This document shows positions 1 to 9,974 of a stretch of 64,000 bases of DNA, piece after piece. The notes under the pieces are model-generated. The model made no database searches, had not been told where the DNA came from, and saw nothing but the letters and a program-made list of their open reading frames with translations. Source of the stretch: Cristatella mucedo (Eukaryota > Bryozoa > Phylactolaemata > Cristatellidae). The stretch covers positions 662,501 through 726,500 of the forward strand of contig WPIO01000086.1 of assembly GCA_009760855.2 (NCBI GenBank), in the 5' to 3' direction. Made by a program: the position numbers and the translations under genes. The number at the start of each line of letters is the position of its first letter. The first letter of the stretch is position 1.

Positions 1-39
1 ACAATAATCACTATATTAATATATATCCATTCGATAAAG

Positions 40-760
40 CGTCCTCAGATGATTCAATCTCGTTCTAGGCACTTTACATTTGCGGCAAAAGAAGTAAAAT
101 CGAATGGTTACGGGTAGCATGGTCTATAAATAACAAGATTAACATGGTTAGGGGGAACATGGGCACGGTAAGCATGCAAGTATGGTGAGTAGCAGAATAT
201 GAGTTCTAGGTTATGGGAGCTTGTGAACTACAGGCACGGTTTCCAAAAGATTACAGGCTTGTACGAGGTATATTTAAAAAGTTAGATTCCGAAAAGCGAG
301 TGATGCGATGCTTAGACTGTTGGGGCAGTAGGTTTGAATGGTAAACTGGAGCCTAATAATGAAATAACCTAAAAGTGAGTCACACAATGCTAAAGCAGAC
401 GCATGGCTTGACTGAGAGCCTGTGCAGGTTAGCGAGAAATGGTGAGATGTGGTAACTGTGATGCGAATGACAGACATGCCAAGCTGCGGACTTTGCACCA
501 GCTGTAGGCGCCTGGTTGCATAGGCCGGTATACCAGATAACAGTCAGCTACAAAAGTCAAGACGGGATGTCATCAATGCAAGGACCAATTCAGATCTGGT
601 ATCTATGTCTATTCAAGCCAGTGTTTCACGAATGCTAGGTATCTGAAAGTTGGCAGACTTGACTATCCAGCCCATGTGCTCGTCAAATGAAAGGTCACTG
701 AAAAATGACACCTAGATACTTGAGCAAGATTCTGTCTGACTTTAATGGTCCTCAAAGTTT
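40..760 (-). mobile_element. LINE-B (CR1/L2-like) 3' fragment
   Basis: Antisense copy of the commonest repeat here. The plus strand begins with the reverse complement of the LINE-B 3' end (GATAAAGCGTCCTCAGA, then TCTAGGCACTTTACATTTGC). It continues through the C-terminal part of the reverse-transcriptase ORF, in which the minus strand reads words such as FRNLTF, found in other copies. Many frame breaks; inactive. The outer limit near 760 is approximate. Confidence 0.75.
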
Positions 761-2084
761 CTCGATAACATAGGTGAATTGCAACTTATCTGCGAGATAA
801 TACCAGCAAATTTAACGATAATATAAACCAACAAAATGTTTGTGAGCCCATGTGTTGCCGCTCAGAAATTGGAATTACAAGCAATTAAAATCGGCCCAAT
901 GTGCTTACTTTCCCTAACCATGCTCGAGATTATGGCCTCCTTTTCCATCATGACTACTCGTTAATGACCGCATTAGAACCAAAGTAAAATCTGCCAATTC
1001 AAAGCAGCTTGGCATTGGGAAAATCCAGCTTTGTGTAAGAAATATTTTCACAGTCAAGTTTTAGAATGTATGCATGCGAGCTTGTCCTTGGTAGTACAGT
1101 TCTCCCTGAATACAACTATTCATCTCAGCAAAAAGTCCCAGTTTTAGACAGTGGAAAACACTATCACTGCTACTGGTGGTTGTAAAGTTTGTAAGAGTGC
1201 TCAATTATGTGTGGCGGTAAACAATGCACAGGTAGAAAATGCATTGCCTGAATTAATCTACAATTACAAGAATGCTCAAATTAAACCAAGTAAACACACG
1301 CAGGTTTGAACAAAGAGTAATGAAAAGAACAATACGAAATTATGGGTATACTTCACCATTATAACTAACTAACGAAGTACTAGTTTTATGCTTAAGACTG
1401 CAAGTGCAGCTAGAGGCTGCATGAGAAAATGCAATAGAGCTTTTTATTGACCCTCTACCTAACCAATAGCAATCTCCTTTTCAACAAAGAGAATGACTAG
1501 GTTATTTCTAGACATTCCTAAACTTACATATGTTGTAAAAATGCACCGTCCATGGCTAAAATAATGGTTTGTTAAAGATATTTTGTTCCATTCCGAGTAA
1601 ATTTACATTTTTTAACCAAATTATTTGAGTGCTATTAATGAGTTCTCCAAAACAGGCATTTTGCAACTGAATTTTTTTCTTTAAAATCTCTTTGCGTTAA
1701 TATGGAATACTCATACACGCATTTTAATATATCACAATATATATATATTTATGCAGTGCATTCGGATAGTAAGTGTACGTTCGTCTATTACCATTAAGAA
1801 AGGATCCCAGCTTAAGGCTGGGCAGTTTCGTAAAGGACAGTTACATTTTAACCTTCTTTTTATGCTTAGGCCTAATCATTCATCAAACGGCATGCCGTAA
1901 ACTCAGTTGCACATATTATTTTTAAATCAGTGGAAAAAACGTTGTCTATTGATTTCTAGTTTACTAGCCTGAATGTTTTTTCTCATGTAATAATGTGTAA
2001 ATTAATTGTGACTGTTATCTCGTTTTCAAAACGTCTGCCAAATTCATCGCAGGAAAAAAGAAAACTCAATAATAATAATGATAA
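761..2084. other. No gene recognised; AT-rich single-copy-looking DNA
   Basis: No open frame with protein-like composition and no clear splice pair was found on either strand. A 6-bp hairpin (CCCAGC-TTAAG-GCTGGG) lies at about 1807-1823. Part of this could be an intron of the gene that ends at 2731, but no matching cytoplasmic or TM exon was found here. Confidence 0.4.
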
Positions 2085-2200
2085 TGACTTGAATAATATC
2101 CGGAATGCATCATTATAAAGCGTCCTCGGTGATTTCAATCTCTTTCTAGGTGCTTCACAGTTGCTGCAACGGAAGCACGATGATAAAGAGTGTAGCATTC
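2085..2200 (-). mobile_element. LINE-B 3' tail fragment
   Basis: About 115 bp of antisense LINE-B 3' end: GCGTCCTCGGTGATTTCAAT, then TCTTTCTAGGTGCTTCACAG and the CGGAAGCACGATG stretch, preceded by an AAT-triplet run (the reverse complement of the ATT tail). Confidence 0.65.
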
Positions 2201-2608
2201 ATTCATATCTTAGGTTTGATATGGCTTGCTACTAATAGTGTACATATAATGTGCTGGTTCTAATACGTTTTTGATAATCAAGGAGTTCAAATGGTAAAAT
2301 GAATGTCAATTTCATTCATGCATATCTGAAATCATGTGTAGGCACTGTTATTCTGCCAGTCAGTGGTTCAACTAATACTTACACAGCAGCGAGAGCTATT
2401 CATGTTTAGCCTTTACAAGACGAATTTCGCAGTCAAAATTCTCTCTGTACTTAACTTTATTGTGCCGCCCAAAATTGTGCATGTTGCATAACTATGCAAG
2501 CATAATTATAGATGTACTGAGTTCTCAAATGCCGAATGCAAAACAGAATTTTGACATATCTTTGTGGAATATAATTGGGGATTTATCGATAGCCTGCCTT
2601 TCATTTAG

Positions 2609-2731
2609 GCGATTAATCAAACTCTGCCATCGTACGCCACAGCAGCCCAATTTGCAACTGCGGAAAAGACCAATATAGATTATCTGCCAAGCTACGAGAT
2701 GGTCATGTCACCAGGTCTGTTAGCGAACTGA
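2609..2731 (+). CDS. Terminal exon (tail A) of a small PY-motif membrane-protein family
   Basis: Forty codons plus stop, following a CTTTCATTTAG acceptor, phase 0. The protein starts AINQTLPSY and ends LPSYEMVM-SPGLLAN. It aligns along its whole length with the exon at 47419-47562 (VTNQLRPVY..., PPSYEMVM): shared are NQ, P-x-Y, TA, AEK, an acidic D-(Y/F) and PSYEMVM. Two L-P-S-Y words are present, so two possible WW-domain (PY-type) docking sites, and YEMV fits a YxxPhi sorting signal. This would be the cytoplasmic end of a single-pass protein. The upstream exons of this gene copy would lie left of the window or have been lost. The homology is visible; the functional reading of the motifs is inference. 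Confidence 0.75.
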   Translation, partial: AINQTLPSYATAAQFATAEKTNIDYLPSYEMVMSPGLLAN

Positions 2732-3339
2732 AGATGTGGATTATTAATCATCGCCTACAGCCTGAAACAAAGCTGACAGCAAAAACATTTCGTGGCTGAA
2801 GCTAACCTAAAGTTGCGCTATGTCTCACATATGTGTAGCTATGCAAAGTGCAGCGGATGCATAAAAACAGTTGTCTTCATTTGGATGTATCGTGTTATCG
2901 ATTACGCCTTTATTTTTATTTTCACGAAAGAGACAATTTCGATGTCTGCTCGACAAAGTTTTAACGTCATCACAGCAGTGAAGTATATTTTGTAACTCCG
3001 GAACTAATTCTTGATAAAACCAGGAAACTATGAGTGCGTTTGTGCATTCAGATTTTTTGACTTATTTACTTATTAGTTTTCATGAATTAGAGCAATTCAT
3101 GTCCAGTTACTGTTCTGCTTTACTTTTAGTTATTATGAAAATAATTTACCGGACTATTGCAAAAGAAGCCGTAGAGGAAGAAAAGTCTGTAACAAAAACC
3201 TGTGTGAATATTGCACATATTCAGTACTGACTGGCGTTCTACATGTTAGCAGTTCAATCTGATACTGCTTGAAATAATTTGTATCGATTCTAGGATCCAT
3301 ATATCTTTCCATCGATGGCTCAGGGATTGCATGAAAATT
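2732..3339 (+). other. Intergenic; one possible Cys-rich reading
   Basis: Mostly featureless. A good acceptor (TTCTGCTTTACTTTTAG, ending 3128) opens a frame reading YYENNLPDYCKRS and later CNKNLCEYC. It is Cys/Arg-rich, but I see no convincing donor and no homologue in the window. It could be a decayed ectodomain exon of the neighbouring family, or chance. Confidence 0.2.
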
Positions 3340-4290
3340 AGAATGAAAGCCTTAGTGCAACAATCTACGATAACAAAGATAATATTAACAACAAATTTGA
3401 ACCGCCCCCTCAGAGAACTGAATATTTTTCTTGGAACTTTCCAGATGCCTTTTAGAAAACAGTATCAAAGGATTGGTGCTAACATCCTCAAGCAGCTGGT
3501 ATAATGTGAGCATGAAAATTCTTATGAAGAAGCAATCACCAAAACCCACCAAATAATTGTTTATTAAAAAAGTGTTTTTAGCTACCTTTTAAATATCGCC
3601 GTGTACAGGGACGTTGTGACGTGGGTCGGTAATGAGTTCCAGGCTTTTGAAAGCTTAAAACGAAACGCGCGGTCTCCAAGGGTTTTAAGGTTCGTACGAG
3701 GTATGGTGAAACGATTTCATTCAGAACTGTGGGTTGTATAACTCGTCACCGAGTATTTCAAAAGTAATACTAGGTTAGCAAGAGGTAGAGAAAGAAAATA
3801 TGTAGAAATAAATGACATAACTTCGAAGTAGATATGAATTGATTGAGAGCCAGAAAAGTTTGGCGAGAAGTATTATGATGTGGCAACTTTGAGGCTGGGA
3901 ACTGACGAGCGTAGCTGCAATGTTTTGCACAAATTGTAAGCGTCTGATTGTAAATGCTAAGAGATCAGCAAGTTACGAGTTACAAAAGTCACAAATACAT
4001 GGACTAATTTGGGTTTAGTATCCCTGTCTAAGCAAGCCCAAATTTTGGCAATGTTATGCAGTTGAAAGTATGCAGATTTGACTGTGGAGCTGATATGGTC
4101 GTCTAATGAAAGGCCATTTTAGATTGAGACACTTGGAGTACGTCTAGATTCAGCAGGAGAGGTGCTGGCTTGCAGAGCTGATTTTTCGTGTTAGGATTTC
4201 TGATTTTGAATCACACTTTGTTCACCCAAAAATAGTATATTGATTTTGTCAACATTTGCATTTATGAAATATCACTAAATGTGCTGAGAG
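3340..4290 (-). mobile_element. LINE-B fragment, badly decayed
   Basis: Antisense LINE-B recognised by its plus-strand landmarks: the 3' stretch CCCCCTCAGAGAACTGAATA, TTCCAGGCTTTTGAAAGC, GGTTCGTACGAGGTATGGT, and GAAAGGCCATTTTAGA further in. The ORF is full of stops and small deletions; one of the older copies. Confidence 0.65.
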
Positions 4291-4379
4291 AGATAAATCC
4301 TATATTGGTGTGGACATAACTGGCCATCGCGGCCATCAGCCGATATCCACCCTAAAGTAAAGCGAGAAAGTCCTCACGA

Positions 4380-4880
4380 GGCAAGACGGCGGCCCCATCT
4401 TGACTACGGAATTAGAGCTCAGCCTTCCTGCTGCTAGTACCCAGACATGGCGCTAGCCAATCGAAGAATTGCCTTCATGAGTAGCAGACGACCGGAGGTT
4501 CTATTTGAGTTACCGTCTGACTTGAGTTAGGAATTACATGATGCTGAGTACGATTTGCATGCTGCGTACGAGTGCTCAAAGTCGTTTGGTGTTTACAAAA
4601 TGCCCACACTCACGAATGCAAAAATAGATGTAGCAATCATGGTGCCAGCTTGTGTACTCCAGTCTAAGGCAGTACAGGCCTAACTGTCATCGTCTGGGTG
4701 TACATAGGCTGGGCCCCCAGCTTTGGCTAAAAAAATCAAAGCTCAGCAATCGTGCTGCTAGGCATGAGCCTATACGGTAGCCAATCGGAGAGCTGCGTTC
4801 TTGAAATGCAGGCGTCAGGAGTTCCTGTTCAAGTTAACACCTGACTTGACTTTAACTGTAGAATATGCAAGATAATTACA
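4380..4880 (+). repeat. Pair of diverged direct repeats (~150 bp)
   Basis: Two related blocks about 325 bp apart (roughly 4390-4545 and 4715-4865). Both contain, in order, a GCTCAGC...TGCTGCTAG word, a GTAGCCAATCGGA/GCTAGCCAATCGAA word, an AGCTGC/GAATTGC plus TTC-TGA stretch, a GGAGTTCCTGTTCAAGTTA / GGAGGTTCTATTTGAGTTA stretch and CTGACTTGA. No coding frame is seen. Probably a local duplication or two copies of a short unnamed element. GC is higher than in the flanks. Confidence 0.6.
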
Positions 4881-5069
4881 ATTTGTAGGATTTACACGTT
4901 AACGACTATGCATGCTTACTCGATGACAAAGAACACAGTGTACCAAAAGTTACAAGACGTTTGCGTTTATGAAAATGAACTATATGTTAAGTATTTTACT
5001 TCTACTCTGAATCAGCGAAGTGAGCCCACAGGGTCACTCGTTTCATTAGATGAAGCTAATATGTAATGT

Positions 5070-5870
5070 GACGCATCACCTTCTGTATCCAAAAAGCCAC
5101 AACGAATATTTGGGTGTTAGGCAGGAGAATTTTATATAGTGCACTCAAAGATTAAGCGGCGTAGGGTTCACATTCACATTCACATAGGGTTCACACGGCA
5201 GCCGAGAGAATTCACCTCACGCGAAAAAGAGAAAGTTAAATCCATAGCTGAGTCAAAAGAGCAGTTGTGGAAGTGAGTAGTATTTAAGTAGCAGTTTAGG
5301 ATGGCTGGAGTGTGTGACATAGTCCGTAGCAGAAGAGTTTTTGGTAGTTTAGTAAGAATCGTGCCGAAGAGTATAGGAGTCTAGGATGCGCAGAGCAAAA
5401 GCTTCTGTCGCCAACGGGCTTTAAGAGGAGAAACTAAAGAGCTAATTCATTTTCTATACATAAACTGAGGGCGCGATGAAGCTGAAACTGGCGCAGAACT
5501 TCAGCGAGCTAGGAAGGGGCCAAGACATGGCGGGATTTTCGTAGGTCCGTGTAAGAACTAGGCTCTGTATTCGCTGATCATCAGGTAGCCATCCAAGATT
5601 TTTCCCCAAAGGAAGCACATGATCAACCATCTGGGATTTCTGAGCTAGCCTTGCAGTCATATTGATCGCTAGCTTTAGTTGCCCTTAGTGGGTTTTTGGT
5701 AGCCCTGACAAATAAGAATTGCAATAATCTAGCTGACGTAGCGATCACTGTGGCAATTTAGCAGATCGCTTCTCTAGCTAGCTTGGTTGTCAGCAGGACG
5801 GACAAGTAGGATAGATAAGACTGACACACGAGATCCGAGATTCCATCCATCCAGGTAATGACATCCCCAC
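5070..5870 (-). mobile_element. LINE-A (CR1/L2-like) fragment
   Basis: Antisense LINE-A from its 3' end (GGGTGTTAGGCAGGAGAATT, then GTGCACTCA) through the C-terminal ORF (minus strand reads LARLVF-like and ELGWLP-like words in broken frames). A short TTCACA-rich insertion at 5166-5205 interrupts the 3' region. A second copy in the same orientation follows at about 5950. Confidence 0.7.
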
Positions 5871-5949
5871 TGGACTCCTTTTCCTCTGTAACAGCCCTAC
5901 TAGGCTAAGCTCTCTCATTCACGTGCAGCATCTGAATGTCTGCATTTTT

Positions 5950-6900
5950 GTTTTAACACAAAAAATCCATAAAGACTGTGTAGGTATCACTAAAAAGAGT
6001 TTTATATTGCTCACTCACAGCCTACGCGGCTTTCGGTAGGCATTTGGTAGCCAAATGACGCTATCTCACAAAAAATAGAAGTTGGAATCATAGCAGACTT
6101 AGGAAAGCAGTTGAGCTAGTGAGTAACGTGGAAGTAGAATTTAAGGACGGCTGGAATTGATGTGATCTAGTCGGCAGTAGGAGATTAATTATTATCGTTA
6201 TTATAGTTATTATTAGTTATTATCTTAGGGTAAGAATCGTGGAAGTGAGTGCCACAACCTTGGACCAGCAAAGCAGAAGCTCCTATCGAGCCGAGCCATG
6301 GTAAGCCTTGAAGGTCAGTTCAATAACTTTGCTCTGTATCATTTGATCAACCCGCAGCCATCCTTGCTCTTTTAGCAAACGATTCACACGGTCAAACCTC
6401 TGGGATATGCAAAATAACCATGCAACCAAATTTGTAGCCAGCTGCAGTGGCCTAGTGGCTTAGTGGCTTTCTTATTAGTCCAGCCAAAAGGCAATTTCAA
6501 CAATCTAATTGAGTCACAACTAAGAAGCTACTGAAATGTGTGTAATCCTCTGAGGAAGGCAGCTCGCAATCTTAGATAGGGATAGGACGTGATGGCCAGC
6601 TGTGGAGGCAGTCTTCTTAAAGAAGCTTTGAACATTTAAACAGCTGTCGAAGACAACATCTAAATGCAGAGCACACGGTTTTGGGCGAACAACTGCATCA
6701 CCTATCATAACGACAAAGCCTTCCAGTCCAGCCACACGCTTATGGTTTCTAAGGAGCAGCAGTTCAGCCTAATTTGGTTCTATTTTCAAGACTTGTTCCA
6801 TCATTGAAGATCAAATTTTGGCAAGGCAACCATAGATTTTTCGGTTGCTGGTGCATATTCCGATGGTTTAAAGGAGAAATACAGCTGCTTATAGTCATCA
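5950..6900 (-). mobile_element. LINE-A fragment
   Basis: A second antisense LINE-A copy, starting at the same 3' landmark (CATAAAGACTGTGTAGGTAT, then CACAGCCTACGCGGCTTTCGG) and running to the RT palm region near 6890. The minus strand keeps short pieces such as MAGLEGFVVMIGDAVVRPK, matching VAGLKGFAVLIGDAIVRP in the copy at 10.7 kb. Multiply frameshifted. Confidence 0.7.
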
Positions 6901-8665
6901 TGCCTCAGCTTGAAGTTCATCTCTCAGTCTGAGAAGACTAGCTAGCCCTCTCGAAAATCTTTTTCTTAAAGGCCGAGATCTGTTTTGCCATGAATAATTA
7001 ATAAAATAATCATTGTTAGCCATGTGTTCAGTCCCTGCTCCTGTCACAGCGATTGTTGTTTGGCCACTAATTAAGAAAGCAACACTAGACTTATAGAGCC
7101 CTAACAACTTTCGCCCTGTATCCATGCTGCTGTTCTTTTAAAATAAACATTAGTGCCGGATGCTGCCGAGAGTTAATTCAAATAAGAACATATCAAACCT
7201 AAAATTGCCATGAAGTGCCGAACTCTGAATTCGATGACAGACTGACGATGTAACATTTCGTTGTCCATCTTAAATTCTATGCTGATTCTTAGTCCTCTAA
7301 ATTTTATGCATACTGAGTCTTACTAATTTGACCAAATATATGTCATCCCTATTTGACCAACTCAATGATATACGTCAACTTTACTTATTTTCACTGCTTT
7401 TTAATAGTTGTGTATCAGGCGTATTACTTGGAGCTTAAAAATGCACCAGGGAAACGCAAATACGTTGCATAATTTCAGTGCTTTAAAATAAATTGCATTA
7501 AGGAAAGTGAAGCGATGACTAGCATACCGGTGTTCAGCTAACTCTAAATTTAAACGACAAATTAAATTAAAGTCAGGTATATCCAACTAGTTCTGCCTTA
7601 TTCTAGGTTGCCAGCTTTGACACCATCGACCAGCCAATTCTTTTTGAGTGGCTATTCTCTTGCGTCGCTATCGCAAAAATAGAGTTAAAGTAATACACGT
7701 CTGACTTATTTGGGTAGAATTCACTGAAAAGACTCTACCGAGATGTACTAACTACCTAAAAGTAATACACGGTGGCTCAGTGATCTTTTATATTATAAGG
7801 GTGTAGCATGCATGCATTCTAATTTATGGCTTGCTGCAGAAGTGTTTCTAACTGATGAGGCGCTACAGGAATCGATTTTAATATATATGGAATGCCGAAA
7901 GCATATGTTTTAATATCTAGGGTGCTGCAGGCATCTGCTACAACATATGGGTTGCCACAGGATAAGTCCAAGGGTCTCATGCATATTCGCACTTCTAATT
8001 TACTTCCTCTAGCTAGACGGCTGTGGCTTGCAAGTTTTGCTGGCATTTTAGTGAATAGCAACAAGGCTTGCAAATAAAGATCGGCTAATGTCTAGAATGG
8101 CCGTTACCATCGTACCAATAAACTTCCAAAGGCAATGCAAACTTTCAGGATCACGAAGTGGAGAAAATTAGGTATAGGTAATTCACAAGCACGTTAAAGG
8201 CTTATGATTTAGAGTGTCTGTAAAGAACAGCCAAACTGGTCATGTTAAGTTCAATTTTTCATAGCTTATATCTTTTGTCGTAGCGTTTTGTTGCAGCAGA
8301 CTTTCCAATTGCTGAGACTTATCTATGATAAACGTAAACCCTTAGTGGCTACAAATATTCCTTTGTACCTCAAGATTTCATTACTAAAGAACAGCAATTG
8401 CATTCAAAACAGAGTGATGTTCTCAATGCCATGAATTCGTAACTGAGCTAATGGATTCATATAACCTAAGCCATACAACTTCTCCATACATAGGCAGAAA
8501 CATAAGTATTCGAATTTCCCAAAATCAAAATTTGAAATAGTAAGTCTTGCATTTAATTTTGATTTGTGATACTTGGGGATTTCGAATTGACAATAAATGG
8601 CCATGAAGCATAACTCCGTATATTATGACTACCAAGATTCGCTTTTACACTCTTAGGTTGCACTC
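6901..8665. other. No intact gene; repeat scraps and AT-rich DNA
   Basis: The stretch 7050-7126 read on the minus strand (SSVAFLISG) matches plus-strand sequence at 32282-32340, so both are pieces of one repeat. A short imperfect minisatellite-like area lies at 7815-7970, where words like GGCTTGCTGCAG and GGTGCTGCAGGC recur about every 50-60 bp. Beyond this and the RT scrap at 7600 I see no supported feature. Confidence 0.35.
7600..7690 (+). mobile_element. Short reverse-transcriptase scrap
   Basis: The plus strand reads ASFDTIDQPILFEWLFS, which resembles the conserved AFDTIDHxxLL segment at RT motif A of non-LTR elements. Only about 25 codons are recognisable, so family assignment is not possible. 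Confidence 0.4.
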
Positions 8666-9013
8666 TTAATTTAACGCTCGAGGTAAAAAACCTTTATTAT
8701 GAGGCATATCACGTGCATGCAACATTAAAATCCAGTTGTCTTCAAGCATTAAAGAAGACTCCATCGATCTCATGGGTGCATTGCCTTGATTAGGAGCATT
8801 TCGTATTTCGGCACAGTAATAATCTTTAGTTATTTCGGCAGCACCTCCGCACGCTGCTCCTGGAGATGGGCAAACGTTCAGTATACATTTTTTACTTAAT
8901 CTTACCAAATCTACCAGTGAAGATCTATCTATGAAACTATCCAGAAGGTTCGGTTCAAGAAGCACTGCTCTGAGATTGTAATTAATAGGCCACATCGGCG
9001 TTTGCACCGCCAA
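8666..9013 (-). CDS. Unrecognised 115-codon open frame
   Basis: Open for 115 codons on the minus strand with no overlap with the two LINE families. The middle is Cys-bearing (KKCILNVCPSPGAACGG, then DYYCAEI) and the N-terminal part is Leu-rich (LLEPNLLDSFIDRSSLVDL). The likely exon start would be after the AG near 9022. Lack of a clear donor or of any paralogue makes it uncertain. It may be an exon of an unrelated gene on the opposite strand, or chance. Confidence 0.25.
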   Translation of the reverse strand: MAVQTPMWPINYNLRAVLLEPNLLDSFIDRSSLVDLVRLSKKCILNVCPSPGAACGGAAEITKDYYCAEIRNAPNQGNAPMRSMESSLMLEDNWILMLHARDMPHNKGFLPRALN

Positions 9014-9183
9014 GTGACCTCACTCAGGTTTGTGAGCCCTAGTCAGCCACAAACTCAGACGGCCTACGACTACTACTAATGACAGCGAGATATTAAATTG
9101 CCGATGTATACCTTGTCTTGTCAGTCTTAATGGCGGAGCTTGTGTGGGTCAGAAGCTGCTTATCTTCTGTTGTATAGTTGTAG

Positions 9184-9299
9184 ACAGTTTTTTGAACGCT
9201 GGTGAGGAAAACGATCAAAACCAGCTGTCACTCAATGTAACCACAAGCACAAACGGTATCAACAATCGTGCTGCGGATCGTAGTTTAGTTGACGATAGA
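9184..9299 (+). CDS. Cytoplasmic middle exon (copy 1) of the PY-motif membrane-protein family
   Basis: A 116-nt exon between acceptor ...TATAGTTGTAG and donor AGA|GTAAGT, phase 1 in and phase 0 out. It encodes an Asn/Asp/Glu-rich, low-hydrophobicity segment with GEENDQNQ, then NNRAADRSLVDDR at the end. The exon at 42861-42976 has the same length, the same phases, GAGGAAAAC at the same distance from the acceptor, and the same ending pattern (AAD-x3-L-x-D-(D/E)-R). Phase 0 out fits the phase-0 entry of the tail exons. Expected role: juxtamembrane cytoplasmic linker. No tail exon for this copy was found between 9.3 and 27 kb. Confidence 0.72.
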
Positions 9300-9479
9300 G
9301 TAAGTTTTATAGGTAACTGCCTACCTCTGGGCTTAACTAGCATTAAATGTCTCGGAGCGAATCCGAATAGATGGGTTTTCTATAAAACATATTATAAATT
9401 AGAGGTAGGGCTTAAGCTTAAATATCGTTTAATCTCTAACCCAGTTAAAGAAAAATCGATTGCAGAAGGCAAGTGTTCA

Positions 9480-9665
9480 AACAATTTTCAAATTAAAGAA
9501 AAATACAATGAATTATACAAATTAAAATACAATAAAATAAAATTATATATAAATAAATATAAATAAATTATAAATTATATAAATTATATATAAAAATATA
9601 TAATAATATAATATATATATATTATAAATTATAAATAAAATAAAATGAAATAAAAATACAATTCC
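9480..9665. repeat. AT-rich low-complexity tract
   Basis: Almost pure A/T with degenerate ATAAAT/TATA repeats. It forces an artefactual Lys/Tyr/Asn-rich extension onto the frame of the exon at 9184. Plain AT-rich DNA without a recognised gene continues to about 9970. Confidence 0.8.
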
Positions 9666-9974
9666 ACCGTAAGGATTATTGAATTTTTGGTTTCAAAAAA
9701 TGATATTCCTAAATTTTATATGAACGTTTTTGTCTAAACGGCTAAAGGGATCTCAAAAATAAAGTAAATTACAACTTCTGCTATTGCTTTTGATATTTAG
9801 CTAACTAAGCATCGAGTTGAAGTTACGCCGATAAGAGAGCACAGAATGTTAAAATTAAGACAACAAGTGCAGCACTAACAAGTGATTGTGGCCACTGAGG
9901 TGGAAGCTAATTTTAGGCACTGCCTAGAAATGAGAAAGTCTCTTAGTCGGCATGAGTTTTTTTCAGGTGGCTGA

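Noticed and set aside
9300-9566. Extension of the 9184 exon to a 140-codon ORF
   Set aside because: The extension passes a consensus GTAAGT donor matching the paralogue and then runs into AT-rich low complexity encoding Lys/Tyr/Asn.
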